Assembly (NCBI RefSeq): GCF_003258365.1
Contig: NZ_QHKM01000001.1
Location: forward strand, 930,001 to 994,000
Length of the DNA: 64,000 nt
From: Hymenobacter edaphi
Lineage (GTDB): Bacteria > Bacteroidota > Bacteroidia > Cytophagales > Hymenobacteraceae
Direction of reading: 5' to 3'
Below are positions 1-7,457 of this stretch, piece after piece (position 1 is the stretch's first letter; each line of letters opens with the position of its first letter). The translations under genes and the position numbers were made by a program. The notes beneath the pieces were generated by a model. That model worked only from the letters and a program-made list of their open reading frames with translations, ran no database searches and was not told the origin of the DNA.

Positions 1-420
1 GTCCTGCAGGGTGAGGCCCTGAGCCAGGGCAAACTCCTGGGCGCCCTCGGCCGTGAGGAAGGTGTGTTTGCATTTCTCCATCACCAGCCGGGCCAGCCGA
101 ACGGGGTTTTTCACCAGCTTGAGCCCGCTCACGGCGCCGCCGCGCAGCGTAAGGCCATCGATGATGGAAGCTTCGGTTTCCACTTCGCCATTGAGGTTGA
201 ACATGGCCCCCCGGCCGGCGTTGAACAACTCGTTGTCTTCCAGGCTCATCACCGCAGCTTCCACCGCATCGAGGGCTGTGCCGCCGCGTTGCAGGATTTC
301 CCAGCCGGCCGTCAGGGCATTGTGCAGACCCTTTTTGAGCTGTTCTTCCTTCTCGGGCGGAATGGTGCCCGGGTCGGTGTTGACGGCCCCGCCGTGGATG
401 ATGATGACGTACTTGCCCAT
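1..420 (-). CDS. Isoaspartyl peptidase / L-asparaginase, N-terminal part
   Basis: The first 140 residues of an Ntn-hydrolase of the plant-type asparaginase (isoaspartyl dipeptidase) family; the rest lies left of the window. The frame opens with MGKYVIIIHGGAV, the usual first strand and HGGA of the family, followed by the TALDAVEAAV helix and NAGRGAMFN...VETEASIIDG, which matches the conserved GRGAxFN...E.DASIMDG region. The family hydrolyses isoaspartyl dipeptides and asparagine after self-cleavage in front of a catalytic Thr. That Thr would lie beyond the window edge, so activity cannot be judged. No signal peptide is visible in this part, so a cytoplasmic form is possible. Start is the ATG at 420-418. 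Confidence 0.88.
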   Translation of the reverse strand, partial: MGKYVIIIHGGAVNTDPGTIPPEKEEQLKKGLHNALTAGWEILQRGGTALDAVEAAVMSLEDNELFNAGRGAMFNLNGEVETEASIIDGLTLRGGAVSGLKLVKNPVRLARLVMEKCKHTFLTAEGAQEFALAQGLTLQD

Positions 421-548
421 AACTCGGTGCTGATTGGGAAGGAGGAAGGTGCGGCTAACGAGCAATGCGGCGTGCCGTTGGTACGGCCGGCCCGGCGGAT
501 GGTTGGCGCCCGGGCAGGGCGGATGACTGACCGCCGCCACCTGGGCAA

Positions 549-579
549 CAAAAAAGCCCGGCTTCGGCCGGGCTTTTTG
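549..579 (-). terminator. Intrinsic terminator after msrA
   Basis: A GC-rich stem (AAGCCCGGC/GCCGGGCTT, TTCG-type loop) sits about 20 bases downstream of the msrA stop. It is followed on the minus strand by a run of six T. The A run on the other side means it could work in both directions. Confidence 0.75.
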
Positions 580-601
580 CAGTTGCGGGCAGTGCAGTGG
601 G

Positions 602-1141
602 CTACTGCACGGACGTTTTGAGCTTCTCCCCGAACAAGGCCTTCACCTTGTCCACCTTGGGCTTGGCCACAAACTGGCAGTAGGGCTGCGAGCTGTTCAG
701 GTTGTAGTAGTTCTGGTGGTAGGCCTCAGCTTTGTAGAACGGGCCGGCGGGCAGAATTTCCGTCACCACCGGCTGCTCAAAGGCGTGGGCTTCGTTGAGC
801 TTCTGCTTGTAGCCTTCGGCCAGGCGCTTCTGCTCGTCGTTGTGGTAGTAGATGCCCGAGCGGTACTGGGTGCCCACGTCGTTGCCCTGGCGGTTCAGGG
901 TCGTCGGGTCGTGGGTTTTCCAGAAGATTTCGAGCAGCTCCTCGAAACTGATGATCTGCGGATCGAAGGTGAGCTGAATCACCTCGTTGTGGCCCGTGAG
1001 GCCCGAGCAGACTTCCTTGTAGGTGGGGTTGGCAATGCGGCCACCGGTGTAGCCCGATTCAACTTTCTCGACGCCATTCAGATTCTGAAATACGGCTTCG
1101 ACGCACCAGAAGCAGCCGGCCCCGAAGGTTGCTAATTCCAT
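602..1141 (-). CDS. msrA: Peptide-methionine (S)-S-oxide reductase MsrA
   Basis: Reduces the S-epimer of methionine sulfoxide in proteins, repairing oxidative damage in the cytoplasm. The 179-residue protein starts MELATFGAGCFWC. GCFW carries the catalytic Cys at residue 10, and the family's usual N-terminal block follows (VEAVF, VESGYTGG). Further family landmarks are HNEVIQLTFDP, FWKTHDPTT, QGNDVGTQYRSGIYY and HQNYY near the C-terminus. Length fits free-standing MsrA with no MsrB fusion. I chose the ATG at 1141 over an upstream in-frame start at 1276 because homology begins exactly there and the extra 45 residues are low-complexity. It is a single gene with its own terminator. Confidence 0.95.
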   Translation of the reverse strand: MELATFGAGCFWCVEAVFQNLNGVEKVESGYTGGRIANPTYKEVCSGLTGHNEVIQLTFDPQIISFEELLEIFWKTHDPTTLNRQGNDVGTQYRSGIYYHNDEQKRLAEGYKQKLNEAHAFEQPVVTEILPAGPFYKAEAYHQNYYNLNSSQPYCQFVAKPKVDKVKALFGEKLKTSVQ

Positions 1142-1333
1142 GAAGGGAGGGAAATAAGGTGTGGAATGATGGTTAAGCGTAATTCCGCCGGGAAGGTTGC
1201 AGCAGCGGCTGCGAAGCCCCCCGCCGGCGTGCTCACCGCTGCCCCCGACCATACAAATACCAGGCCCCGACACCACAGGGGCGTCGGGGCCTGACAGACC
1301 CGCCAGAATGGCGGTAAGCAGCAGCGGATCAGC

Positions 1334-2224
1334 TTACTTGCGGAAGCGCGGGGCCACCACCAGCTCCTTGGAGCCGGGCGTCCAGCTGTAGAACCCCTCG
1401 CCCGACTTGGCGCCCAGGCGGCCGGCCGTCACCATGTTTACCAGCAGCGGGCAGGCGGCGTATTTCTGATTGCCCAGTCCGTCGTAGAGTACGTTCAGAA
1501 TGGCCAGGCACACGTCGAGACCAATGAAGTCGGCCAGCTGCAGCGGGCCCATCGGGTGGGCCATGCCCAGCTTCATCACCGTGTCGATTTCCTCCACGCC
1601 GGCCACGCCCTCGTGCAGGGTGATGATGGCCTCGTTGATCATCGGCATCAGGATGCGGTTGGCCACGAAGCCGGGGTAGTCGTTGACCTCCGTAGGCACC
1701 TTCTCCAGCTGCCGCGACAGGTCCATGACCTGCTTCGTTACCTCATCCGAGGTGGCGTAGCCGCGGATAACTTCCACCAGCTTCATCACCGGCACCGGGT
1801 TCATGAAGTGCATGCCAATGATTTTGTCGGGGCGCTGGGTGGCGGCGGCAATGCGCGTGATGCTGATGGAACTGGTGTTGGTGGCCAGGATGCAGCTGGC
1901 CTTGGTCAGTTCGTCGAGCTGGCGGAAGAGGTCGAGCTTGATGCTCACGTTTTCGGTAGCGGCTTCCACCACCAGGTCGGCGTCGCGCACGCCGTCGGCC
2001 AGGGAGGTGCTGCGCTGCAGGCGGCCCAGGGTGGCGTTTTTGGCGTCTTCGCTCAGGCCGCCCTTGGCCACCTGCCGGTCCAGGTTCTTGCCGATGGTGG
2101 TCCAGGCCTTGTCGAGGGCCGTCTGGTTGAGGTCGATAAGGGTAACGGGGAAACCGTGCTGGGCAAACACGTGGGCAATGCCATTGCCCATGGTGCCCGA
2201 GCCAATGACGGCGACGTTCAGCAT
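1334..2224 (-). CDS. 3-hydroxybutyryl-CoA / 3-hydroxyacyl-CoA dehydrogenase
   Basis: NAD-dependent oxidation of 3-hydroxyacyl-CoA to 3-ketoacyl-CoA (fatty-acid or butanoate metabolism, cytoplasm). The 296-residue protein opens with the Rossmann motif VIGSGTMGNGIA. It contains ATNTSSISIT, the catalytic-His region GMHFMNPVPVMKLVEVI, and the C-terminal dimerisation half with PGFVANRILMPMINEA and HPMGPLQLADFIGLD, all typical of the short single-domain Hbd/PaaH type. The ATG at 2224 is preferred to an in-frame start 62 codons upstream because the Rossmann strand begins there. No operon partner adjoins it, so the pathway cannot be assigned from context. Confidence 0.94.
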   Translation of the reverse strand: MLNVAVIGSGTMGNGIAHVFAQHGFPVTLIDLNQTALDKAWTTIGKNLDRQVAKGGLSEDAKNATLGRLQRSTSLADGVRDADLVVEAATENVSIKLDLFRQLDELTKASCILATNTSSISITRIAAATQRPDKIIGMHFMNPVPVMKLVEVIRGYATSDEVTKQVMDLSRQLEKVPTEVNDYPGFVANRILMPMINEAIITLHEGVAGVEEIDTVMKLGMAHPMGPLQLADFIGLDVCLAILNVLYDGLGNQKYAACPLLVNMVTAGRLGAKSGEGFYSWTPGSKELVVAPRFRK

Positions 2225-2584
2225 GTGTGGGAGGGGGAGGGGGATTGGGCAAATAAACAGCGCTCGGCGGCTCCGGGCGGCGGCAAAGCTAAGCCAAAGC
2301 CGCCGATGCCCAAGCCAGGGCGCCCCGCCCCGCATAAGCGCCGCGCCGCCTAACCGAAAAAAAATGGAATTGTTTGAGCGCAGATAACCAAGTCGCTGGC
2401 ATAGCCGCACAACTATGTATCGAAATATTTTTTGCCCGCGGATATCCTTTTGTACAACCCCGCGTACAAACCCGCAGAACGCCCCGCCAATGGCCTTCCT
2501 AACTAGGATGCAACCGGGGCGCCGAACACCCGTTCACAACCAACTCTCTCAACCAACCTCTCACCTTAAAACCTTCCCCGAGTC
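2225..2584. other. Intergenic region between divergent genes
   Basis: A 360-base spacer between the dehydrogenase (minus) and the small membrane protein (plus). The middle (about 2360-2470) is AT-richer than its flanks and probably holds promoters for both sides. I found no clean TTG / TAnnTTTG pair, no RNA gene and no credible ORF. Confidence 0.4.
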
Positions 2585-2746
2585 ATGGGCAACCTACTGT
2601 ACATCATCGCCGTCATCCTGGTCATCATCTGGCTTCTCGGCTTCCTGGGCTTCAACAGCTTCGGCATGGGCAACCTGATTCACGTCCTGCTGGTCATTGC
2701 CATTATCGCCGTCGTGCTGCGCCTGATACGCGGCAGCGCGGTGTAG
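2585..2746 (+). CDS. Lmo0937-family (DUF5670) small membrane protein
   Basis: A 53-residue ORF starting MGNLLYIIAVILVIIWLLGF and ending RLIRGSAV. It has two hydrophobic segments (about residues 4-22 and 31-46) separated by a short GFNSFGMGN turn. The pattern GNLLYxIAVILVIIWLLGF followed by a Gly-rich turn and IHVLLVIAIIAVVLRL is the signature of the lmo0937 family, which is found across Bacteroidota and Firmicutes; no biochemical role is known to me. Such proteins are often encoded near general stress genes, but here it stands alone with a clear hairpin behind it. Confidence 0.8.
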   Translation: MGNLLYIIAVILVIIWLLGFLGFNSFGMGNLIHVLLVIAIIAVVLRLIRGSAV

Positions 2747-2769
2747 CTACCGCCACTGTAGTCTGAAAA

Positions 2770-2815
2770 ACACGCAACGGGCGGCTTCCCACCAGGGAGG
2801 CCGCCCGTTGCGTGT
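2770..2815 (-). terminator. Strong intrinsic terminator
   Basis: Long perfect stem (CACGCAACGGGCGGC paired with GCCGCCCGTTGCGTG). Read on the minus strand it is followed by TTTTTC, so it ends the beta-barrel gene at 2834. It also lies just behind the small plus-strand gene ending at 2746. Confidence 0.75.
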
Positions 2816-2833
2816 GTTAGGCAGTGGCCCTGC

Positions 2834-3748
2834 TTACTTGCCGCCCAGGTTATACACCAGGCTCAGGCGCTGAATCAGGATGCCGTAGTAGTTGGAATTG
2901 ACGTTCGTGTTGTAGAGCAGCGTGCCTTCCACGGCAAACCGGTCGCCGAGGCGCTGGCGGTAGCCCGCGCCCACCAGGAAGGCCTGGGTGTTGAATTTCA
3001 CCTCGTAGGCTTCGTACTGCTGCCCGCGCACCAGCTCATTGACGCCGTAGTCCTGCGAGCGGGTCGACTCGTACTCGGCGTGCAGGAAGATGTTCTTGTA
3101 CACCGTAAACTGCGCCAGGCCCCGCATGCCCAGGTCCTTGAACTTGTACCCCCCGGACGGCAGGCCCAGGCTGGTCGCGTCGGGCCCGAAATCGGCGCTG
3201 TGGTACACGAACACCGGGCCCGCCGCCACCGACAGCCGCTCGGTGAGGCGGTAGCCCAGCGCGGGCGCAAAGCCGGCCGAGAAGTCCACCCCGTTGAAGA
3301 TGTTGCTGCTCAGCCCGAAGCGCAGCAGGCTGCCGTACAGGAACAGCTTGCCCGGCTGGTATTCCGACTGCAGCGTGGCGCCGGGCACGGTGCCGTTTTG
3401 CGGCAGCGTCTGGGCCGGGCGCCCGTCGTCGTCGATGCCCCCACCGGGGCGCTGGGGCGTGGCCGGGGCCGCGGGCGTCGCCGGGCGGCTGCCGGGCAGC
3501 GGCTGGGCCGAGCGCCCGTCGTCATCGATGCCCCCGCTGGGGCGCACCGGCTGGGTGGGCTGCGTCGGTTGCTGGGGCGGCGTGTACACCGGGCGCGTGG
3601 GCTGCGCGGGCGCCGGCGGCGGCACCGCCGGCGGGCCGGTGGGCAGCTGGGGCTTCACGTAGGTGGTGTCGGTGCGCTGGGCCAGCGCATCGGTGGCAGC
3701 GAACAGTCCGGCGACGCCAAGGGCAGTGGCCAGTAACAAACGCTTCAT
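2834..3748 (-). CDS. Outer-membrane beta-barrel protein with Pro-rich linker
   Basis: A 304-residue exported protein of unknown function. It has a signal peptide (about residues 1-24, cut after ALAQ) and a Pro/Gln/Thr-rich, probably disordered segment (about 33-120). The rest (about 130-304) shows alternating aromatic and hydrophobic strands such as LFLYGSLLRFGLSS, NIFLHAEYESTR and LIQRLSLVYNLGGK, ending in a strand typical of Bacteroidota porin-like barrels. Inside the linker the octapeptide GGIDDDGR occurs twice (about residues 72-79 and 103-110), each time followed by AQ.LP, so part of the linker arose by duplication. The acidic DDD could bind cations, but that is a guess. Confidence 0.75.
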   Translation of the reverse strand: MKRLLLATALGVAGLFAATDALAQRTDTTYVKPQLPTGPPAVPPPAPAQPTRPVYTPPQQPTQPTQPVRPSGGIDDDGRSAQPLPGSRPATPAAPATPQRPGGGIDDDGRPAQTLPQNGTVPGATLQSEYQPGKLFLYGSLLRFGLSSNIFNGVDFSAGFAPALGYRLTERLSVAAGPVFVYHSADFGPDATSLGLPSGGYKFKDLGMRGLAQFTVYKNIFLHAEYESTRSQDYGVNELVRGQQYEAYEVKFNTQAFLVGAGYRQRLGDRFAVEGTLLYNTNVNSNYYGILIQRLSLVYNLGGK

Positions 3749-3787
3749 AGGAGTGAGCAGGAAAGGTCGTACGAATAGTAAGTAACG

Positions 3788-3820
3788 AAAAGGCCGCGGA
3801 TGGTTGTATCCGCGGCCTTC
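3788..3820 (-). terminator. Intrinsic terminator after ABC-F gene
   Basis: Perfect 11-bp stem AAGGCCGCGGA/TCCGCGGCCTT with an 8-base loop, about 14 bases beyond the minus-strand stop at 3834. It is followed on the minus strand by TTTTCGTT. Confidence 0.7.
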
Positions 3821-3833
3821 CCGATTGCAAGCG

Positions 3834-5459
3834 TTAGGCGCCTACCGTCTGGTACATGCGCTGGCGCTGGGCCTTAATGGTCTCGTCGGCAAGGTATTCC
3901 TCATACGACATCCGCTTGTCAATAATTCCCTCCGGCGTCAGTTCGATGATGCGGTTGGCAATGGTGTCGATGAACTGCAAGTCGTGCGAGGCGAAGAGCA
4001 TGGAGCCCGGAAAGTCGCGCAGCGAGTTGTTCAGGGCCGTGATGCTTTCCAGGTCGAGGTGGTTGGTCGGGTCGTCGAGCACGAGCACGTTGCCGGCCTC
4101 CATCATCATCTTGGAGAGCATGCAGCGCACTTTCTCGCCCCCGCTGAGCACGTTCGACTTCTTCTGCGACTCCTCGCCCGAGAAGAGCATGCGGCCCAGG
4201 AAGCCGCGGATAAACGACTCATCCTTCTCCGTCGAGTACTGACGCAGCCAGTCCACCAGATTCAGGTCGGTGTCGAAGAACTCGGTGTTTTCCTTCGGGA
4301 AGTAGCTGGGCGTGATGGTGGTGCCCCAGCTGAAGGTGCCCTTGTCGGCCTTGCGCTGCTCAAACAGGATGTCGAACAGCAGCGAGGCGGCGCGGTCGTC
4401 GCGGCTCACGATGGCCACTTTGTCCTTCTTGTCGAGGGTGAAGTGCACGTCGCGGAAAATCACCTCGCCGTCCACCGTCGCCGACAGATTGTCCACCGTC
4501 AGCAGCTGGTTGCCGGCCTCGCGCTCCGCTTTGAAGGCGATGTACGGGTACTTGCGCGACGACGGCTTAATCTCCTCCAGCGTGAGTTTCTGCAGCAGCT
4601 TCTGGCGCGAAGTCGCCTGCTTGGACTTGGAGGCGTTGGCCGAGAAGCGGCGCACAAACTCCTCCAGCTCCTTGCGCTTGTCCTCGGTCTTCTTGTTCAC
4701 CTCCTGGCGCTGGCGCAGGGCCAGTTGGCTCGACTCGTACCAGAACGAGTAGTTGCCGGGGTACATGGTGATTTTGGAGAAGTCCAGGTCGGCCATGTAG
4801 TTACACACCGCGTCGAGGAAGTGACGGTCGTGGCTCACCACAATTACCGTGTTCTGGAACGAGTCGAGGAAGTTCTCCAGCCAGAGCACCGTTTCGGCGT
4901 CGAGGCCGTTGGTCGGTTCGTCGAGCAGCAGCACGTCGGGGTTGCCGAACAGGGCCTGGGCCAGCAGCACGCGCACCTTGTCGGAGGTGCCCAGGTCGCC
5001 CATCAGGGTGTAGTGCTTGTCTTCGCCGATGCCGAGGCCCGAGAGCAGCTCGGCCGCTTCGTAGTCGGCGTTCCAGCCTTCCAGGTCGGCAAACTCGCCT
5101 TCCAGCACGGCCGCCCGCTCGCCGTCGGCGTCGGAGAAATCCGGCTTGGCGTAGATGGCGTCCTTTTCTTCCATCACCTTCCAGAGGCGCTGGTGGCCCA
5201 TAATCACGGTCTGGAGCACCGGGTACTGGTCGTGGGCAAACTGGTCCTGCTTCAGCACCGACAGGCGGGCGCCCTTGGGCATGTCCACCGAGCCGGTGTT
5301 GGCCTCGATTTCGCCCGAGAGAATCTTCAGGAACGTCGATTTGCCTGCGCCGTTGGCCCCGATAAGGCCGTACACGTTGCCGGGCATGAATTTGATGGTG
5401 ACGTCTTCAAACAACACGCGCTTGCCGTAGCGCAGGCTGACATTGGTAGTGCTGATCAT
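3834..5459 (-). CDS. ABC-F family ATPase (YbiT-like), one site degenerate
   Basis: A 541-residue cytoplasmic protein with two ABC domains joined by a charged linker and no membrane segments, as in the ABC-F translation factors that act at the ribosomal E site. Domain 1 has a normal Walker A (GANGAGKST, residues 34-42) and Walker B/catalytic Glu (LLLDEPTNGLD, E181), but its signature reads LGTSDK (156-161). Domain 2 has a perfect signature LSGGE (438-442), but its P-loop reads VSRDDRAAS (351-359) with no Gly-Lys-Ser/Thr, and its catalytic Glu is Asp (VLDDPTNHLD, D463). All three defects belong to the same composite site. The start ATG at 5459 is where homology begins; an upstream extension of 105 residues is rejected. 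Confidence 0.92.
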   Translation of the reverse strand: MISTTNVSLRYGKRVLFEDVTIKFMPGNVYGLIGANGAGKSTFLKILSGEIEANTGSVDMPKGARLSVLKQDQFAHDQYPVLQTVIMGHQRLWKVMEEKDAIYAKPDFSDADGERAAVLEGEFADLEGWNADYEAAELLSGLGIGEDKHYTLMGDLGTSDKVRVLLAQALFGNPDVLLLDEPTNGLDAETVLWLENFLDSFQNTVIVVSHDRHFLDAVCNYMADLDFSKITMYPGNYSFWYESSQLALRQRQEVNKKTEDKRKELEEFVRRFSANASKSKQATSRQKLLQKLTLEEIKPSSRKYPYIAFKAEREAGNQLLTVDNLSATVDGEVIFRDVHFTLDKKDKVAIVSRDDRAASLLFDILFEQRKADKGTFSWGTTITPSYFPKENTEFFDTDLNLVDWLRQYSTEKDESFIRGFLGRMLFSGEESQKKSNVLSGGEKVRCMLSKMMMEAGNVLVLDDPTNHLDLESITALNNSLRDFPGSMLFASHDLQFIDTIANRIIELTPEGIIDKRMSYEEYLADETIKAQRQRMYQTVGA

Positions 5460-5772
5460 GCAGAAAGAAAAAGCGGAATAAGGGCGGACCGCCACGCAAA
5501 AAAACCGCGCAAAGGTAGGCAAAAAAGCCCGCTTCGGGTGCCCGGCCAGGAGCTTTAACAGCACCAGTGCCCGAAAAAATCCCGGCGGCTGAAAGTTCAT
5601 TGTCAGCGGGTTGGCCCAAAGAAACCGGCGAAAAAGCGGCCAAGCCGGCAACCGGCGGCTGAGAATAGCAGTATTATGGGAGAAACCGCTGAGTACCAGG
5701 GCCGCCCCGGCGCCCGGAACCGGTGGTGCCCGGTCCCTCTCTCTAACAACTACCCAAAACTCCTCTCGCCTC

Positions 5773-6246
5773 ATGGCTGATCAACACATTTCCCCCGAGC
5801 GCAACGGCGTGCGCTACGGCCTGTTTACGGCCGTCGGCATGGCCCTCTACTTTATCGTCGCCAGCCTGCTGGGCCTGGCCGATAATATCATGTACAGCTA
5901 CGGCAACATCGTGATTCTGGGCATCGGTGCCTGCGCCGCCATCTCGCACTACAAGCGCGTGCGGCACGACCGGATGCCTTACCTGCAGGGCTTCGGCACC
6001 GGCATTATTACCACGGCCGTGGCCAGCGTCGCTTTCGCCCTGTTCTTCGTGCTCTACACGGTGATTAGCCCCAGCCTGATGGAGCAGCTGCGCGCCTCCG
6101 ACCTGTTCGGCTTTGAACTGTCGGTAACCATTGCCTTCCTGGCCATCCTGCTGCAGGGCGTCATGTCCGGCGTGATTATCTCGCTCATTGCCATGCAATA
6201 CTTCAAAAGCCCCGACCACAACCCGCTGCAGCAGCACGTGGAATAG
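5773..6246 (+). CDS. DUF4199 membrane protein
   Basis: A 157-residue integral membrane protein with four predicted hydrophobic segments (about residues 17-38, 44-62, 76-100, 117-145) and the layout of the DUF4199 family, which is common in Bacteroidota and has no known function. The central loop KRVRHDRMPYLQGFGTGI resembles the family's conserved part between segments 2 and 3. The ATG at 5773 is chosen because the charged leader MADQHISPERNGVRYG is typical; an earlier in-frame start would run through the divergent promoter region. It is a single gene, divergent from the ABC-F gene and followed by a terminator. Confidence 0.85.
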   Translation: MADQHISPERNGVRYGLFTAVGMALYFIVASLLGLADNIMYSYGNIVILGIGACAAISHYKRVRHDRMPYLQGFGTGIITTAVASVAFALFFVLYTVISPSLMEQLRASDLFGFELSVTIAFLAILLQGVMSGVIISLIAMQYFKSPDHNPLQQHVE

Positions 6247-6263
6247 GCTTCCTCTGAACAGCT

Positions 6264-6297
6264 AAAAAAGGCCCTGCAGCTTGCTGCAGGGCCTTTT
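6264..6297 (+). terminator. Intrinsic terminator after DUF4199 gene
   Basis: Stem AAGGCCCTGCAG/CTGCAGGGCCTT with a tetraloop followed by TTTTT, 18 bases after the stop. Confidence 0.85.
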
Positions 6298-6332
6298 TGC
6301 TTGTAACCCCGCGCCCTAATCCCATTATGAAC

Positions 6333-6355
6333 AATGTTCCCGAAATGGGAACATT
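6333..6355. repeat. Perfect 9-bp inverted repeat (operator-like)
   Basis: AATGTTCCC and GGGAACATT are separated by five bases, in an otherwise AT-rich intergenic stretch about 55 bases upstream of the predicted promoter of the next gene. There is no T run, so a regulator binding site is as likely as a hairpin. Confidence 0.5.
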
Positions 6356-6386
6356 TTGTGGTCAAGCAAATGTTTATCTAATTGAC

Positions 6387-6416
6387 TTGCATTGAAACTT
6401 TAATAATATATATTTG
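6387..6416 (+). promoter_or_regulatory. Bacteroidota-type promoter
   Basis: A -33-like TTG (6387-6389), 19 bases, then TATATTTG (6409-6416), which fits the TAnnTTTG -7 box exactly. It would start transcription near 6424 with a leader of about 60 bases before the ATG at 6485. Confidence 0.5.
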
Positions 6417-6484
6417 GATTAAAAGCAGCTAAAAGGAAATATAATGCTGCTTAAGTCCAATATAAACCACCAACCTTTTCCACC

Positions 6485-6889
6485 ATGACGAAGGCCCTTA
6501 CCCTCGCCCTGATTCTGAGCGGCATCACCGTAGCCGCTTCGGCTCAAATGAAAGACCGGATTGCGGCGGTGCCCGGCGGGCAGCCCCAGCCCGTTACGTC
6601 GGCGGCCGAGCTGACCCGGCAAATGAGCAACCGATTGAAGCTCAACGAAGCGCAGTACATCCGCCTGCGCGCCATCAACCAGGTCAAACTGGCCCGGATG
6701 GACGAAATCCAGTGGCAGCACCAGCAGGACCCAGCCGAACGACAACGGCTGTTGACGGAGCTGGAAGCCCAGTACGAGCAGGAGTGCCAGCGCATCCTCA
6801 CGCCGTCGCAGATCAGCCTGATGCGCGACGAGCTGAAGCGCGACGCCGTGCCCACGCCGACCACGCCGGCCGGCAACGGCCTTGGCTAA
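6485..6889 (+). CDS. Small secreted helical protein (Spy/CpxP-like)
   Basis: A 134-residue exported protein: signal peptide (about residues 1-20, ending AASAQ), then mostly charged amphipathic helix. It contains LKLNEAQYIRLRAIN and ILTPSQISLMRDEL, two LxxxQ-type segments spaced like those of Spy/CpxP periplasmic proteins, so a chaperone or envelope-stress role is possible. Sequence similarity is too weak to be certain. It has its own promoter and terminator. The palindrome upstream could make it a regulated stress gene. Confidence 0.65.
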   Translation: MTKALTLALILSGITVAASAQMKDRIAAVPGGQPQPVTSAAELTRQMSNRLKLNEAQYIRLRAINQVKLARMDEIQWQHQQDPAERQRLLTELEAQYEQECQRILTPSQISLMRDELKRDAVPTPTTPAGNGLG

Positions 6890-6915
6890 ACCGGGTTCGT
6901 TAGCTTCGACTGCCT

Positions 6916-6950
6916 GCGGGTGGCCTTCTTCGGAAGGCCACCCGTTTTTT
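6916..6950 (+). terminator. Intrinsic terminator
   Basis: Stem CGGGTGGCCTT/AAGGCCACCCG with a TTCG-type loop and six T. The T run reaches the stop codon of the convergent lipoprotein gene at 6949. Confidence 0.85.
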
Positions 6951-7344
6951 ATGGCCGGCCGGCCGGGGTGGTGTACAGTACTTCCGTCACGGTGCCGAGG
7001 GAGCCAAAGCGCACCGACAGGCGCCGGGTGGCTGCGGCCGGCCGGCCGGGGGCGCACTGCGGGCCGGGCGCCACGTAATAGTAGTACACGCGCTGGGTCT
7101 GTTCCTGCAGTTCCTCTTCGTCGGGGCGGCCGAGCAGCCTGGCCACGGCATCGACGTGGACGTTGTAAAGGGCTTCGCGGTGCTGGTCGAGAGCCGGAAG
7201 CTGGGCCTGCCGCAGGCCGGCGCAGCCGCGCACGTCGCGGCGCCAGGCGGCCCCGTCGAAGCCCGGCAAGGATGGCTGGGAGTGGCCGCAGCTGCCGAGC
7301 AGGAGCAGCGCACACGAAAAAACAAAGGCCGGGCGTTGAAACAT
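6949..7344 (-). CDS. Predicted lipoprotein, possibly BamE-like fold
   Basis: A 131-residue protein with a lipoprotein signal (MFQRPAFVFSCALLLLGSC, lipid Cys at residue 19). The mature part has a helix followed by LLGRPDEEEL...YYYYVAPGPQC and a final strand pair LSVRFGSLGTVTEVLYTT. The helix-LLGxP-strand-strand order resembles BamE/OmlA domains, but the family is not certain. I chose the ATG at 7344; an in-frame start at 7395 would bury the signal peptide behind 17 extra residues. It converges on and nearly touches the preceding gene's terminator. Confidence 0.65.
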   Translation of the reverse strand: MFQRPAFVFSCALLLLGSCGHSQPSLPGFDGAAWRRDVRGCAGLRQAQLPALDQHREALYNVHVDAVARLLGRPDEEELQEQTQRVYYYYVAPGPQCAPGRPAAATRRLSVRFGSLGTVTEVLYTTPAGRP

Positions 7345-7401
7345 CGGGGGAACCAGCAAAGCCAACGGGCGGTTAGGAGGCCTGCGGTTGGACAAAACTA
7401 C

Positions 7402-7409
7402 TATTTTTG
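7402..7409 (+). promoter_or_regulatory. Candidate -7 box TATTTTTG
   Basis: Matches TAnnTTTG and lies 49 bases upstream of the L,D-transpeptidase ATG. No TTG occurs at the right distance upstream, so only half the promoter is visible. Confidence 0.3.
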
Positions 7410-7457
7410 TCTTTGCGCCGGCTTGCGGTCCGCTAGTACCTTCTGCTCCACCACTCT

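Noticed and set aside
3804-5558. Long plus-strand open frame opposite the ABC-F gene
   Set aside because: Antisense shadow of a GC-rich conserved gene; the translation is Val/Leu/His/Gln-rich with no family match.
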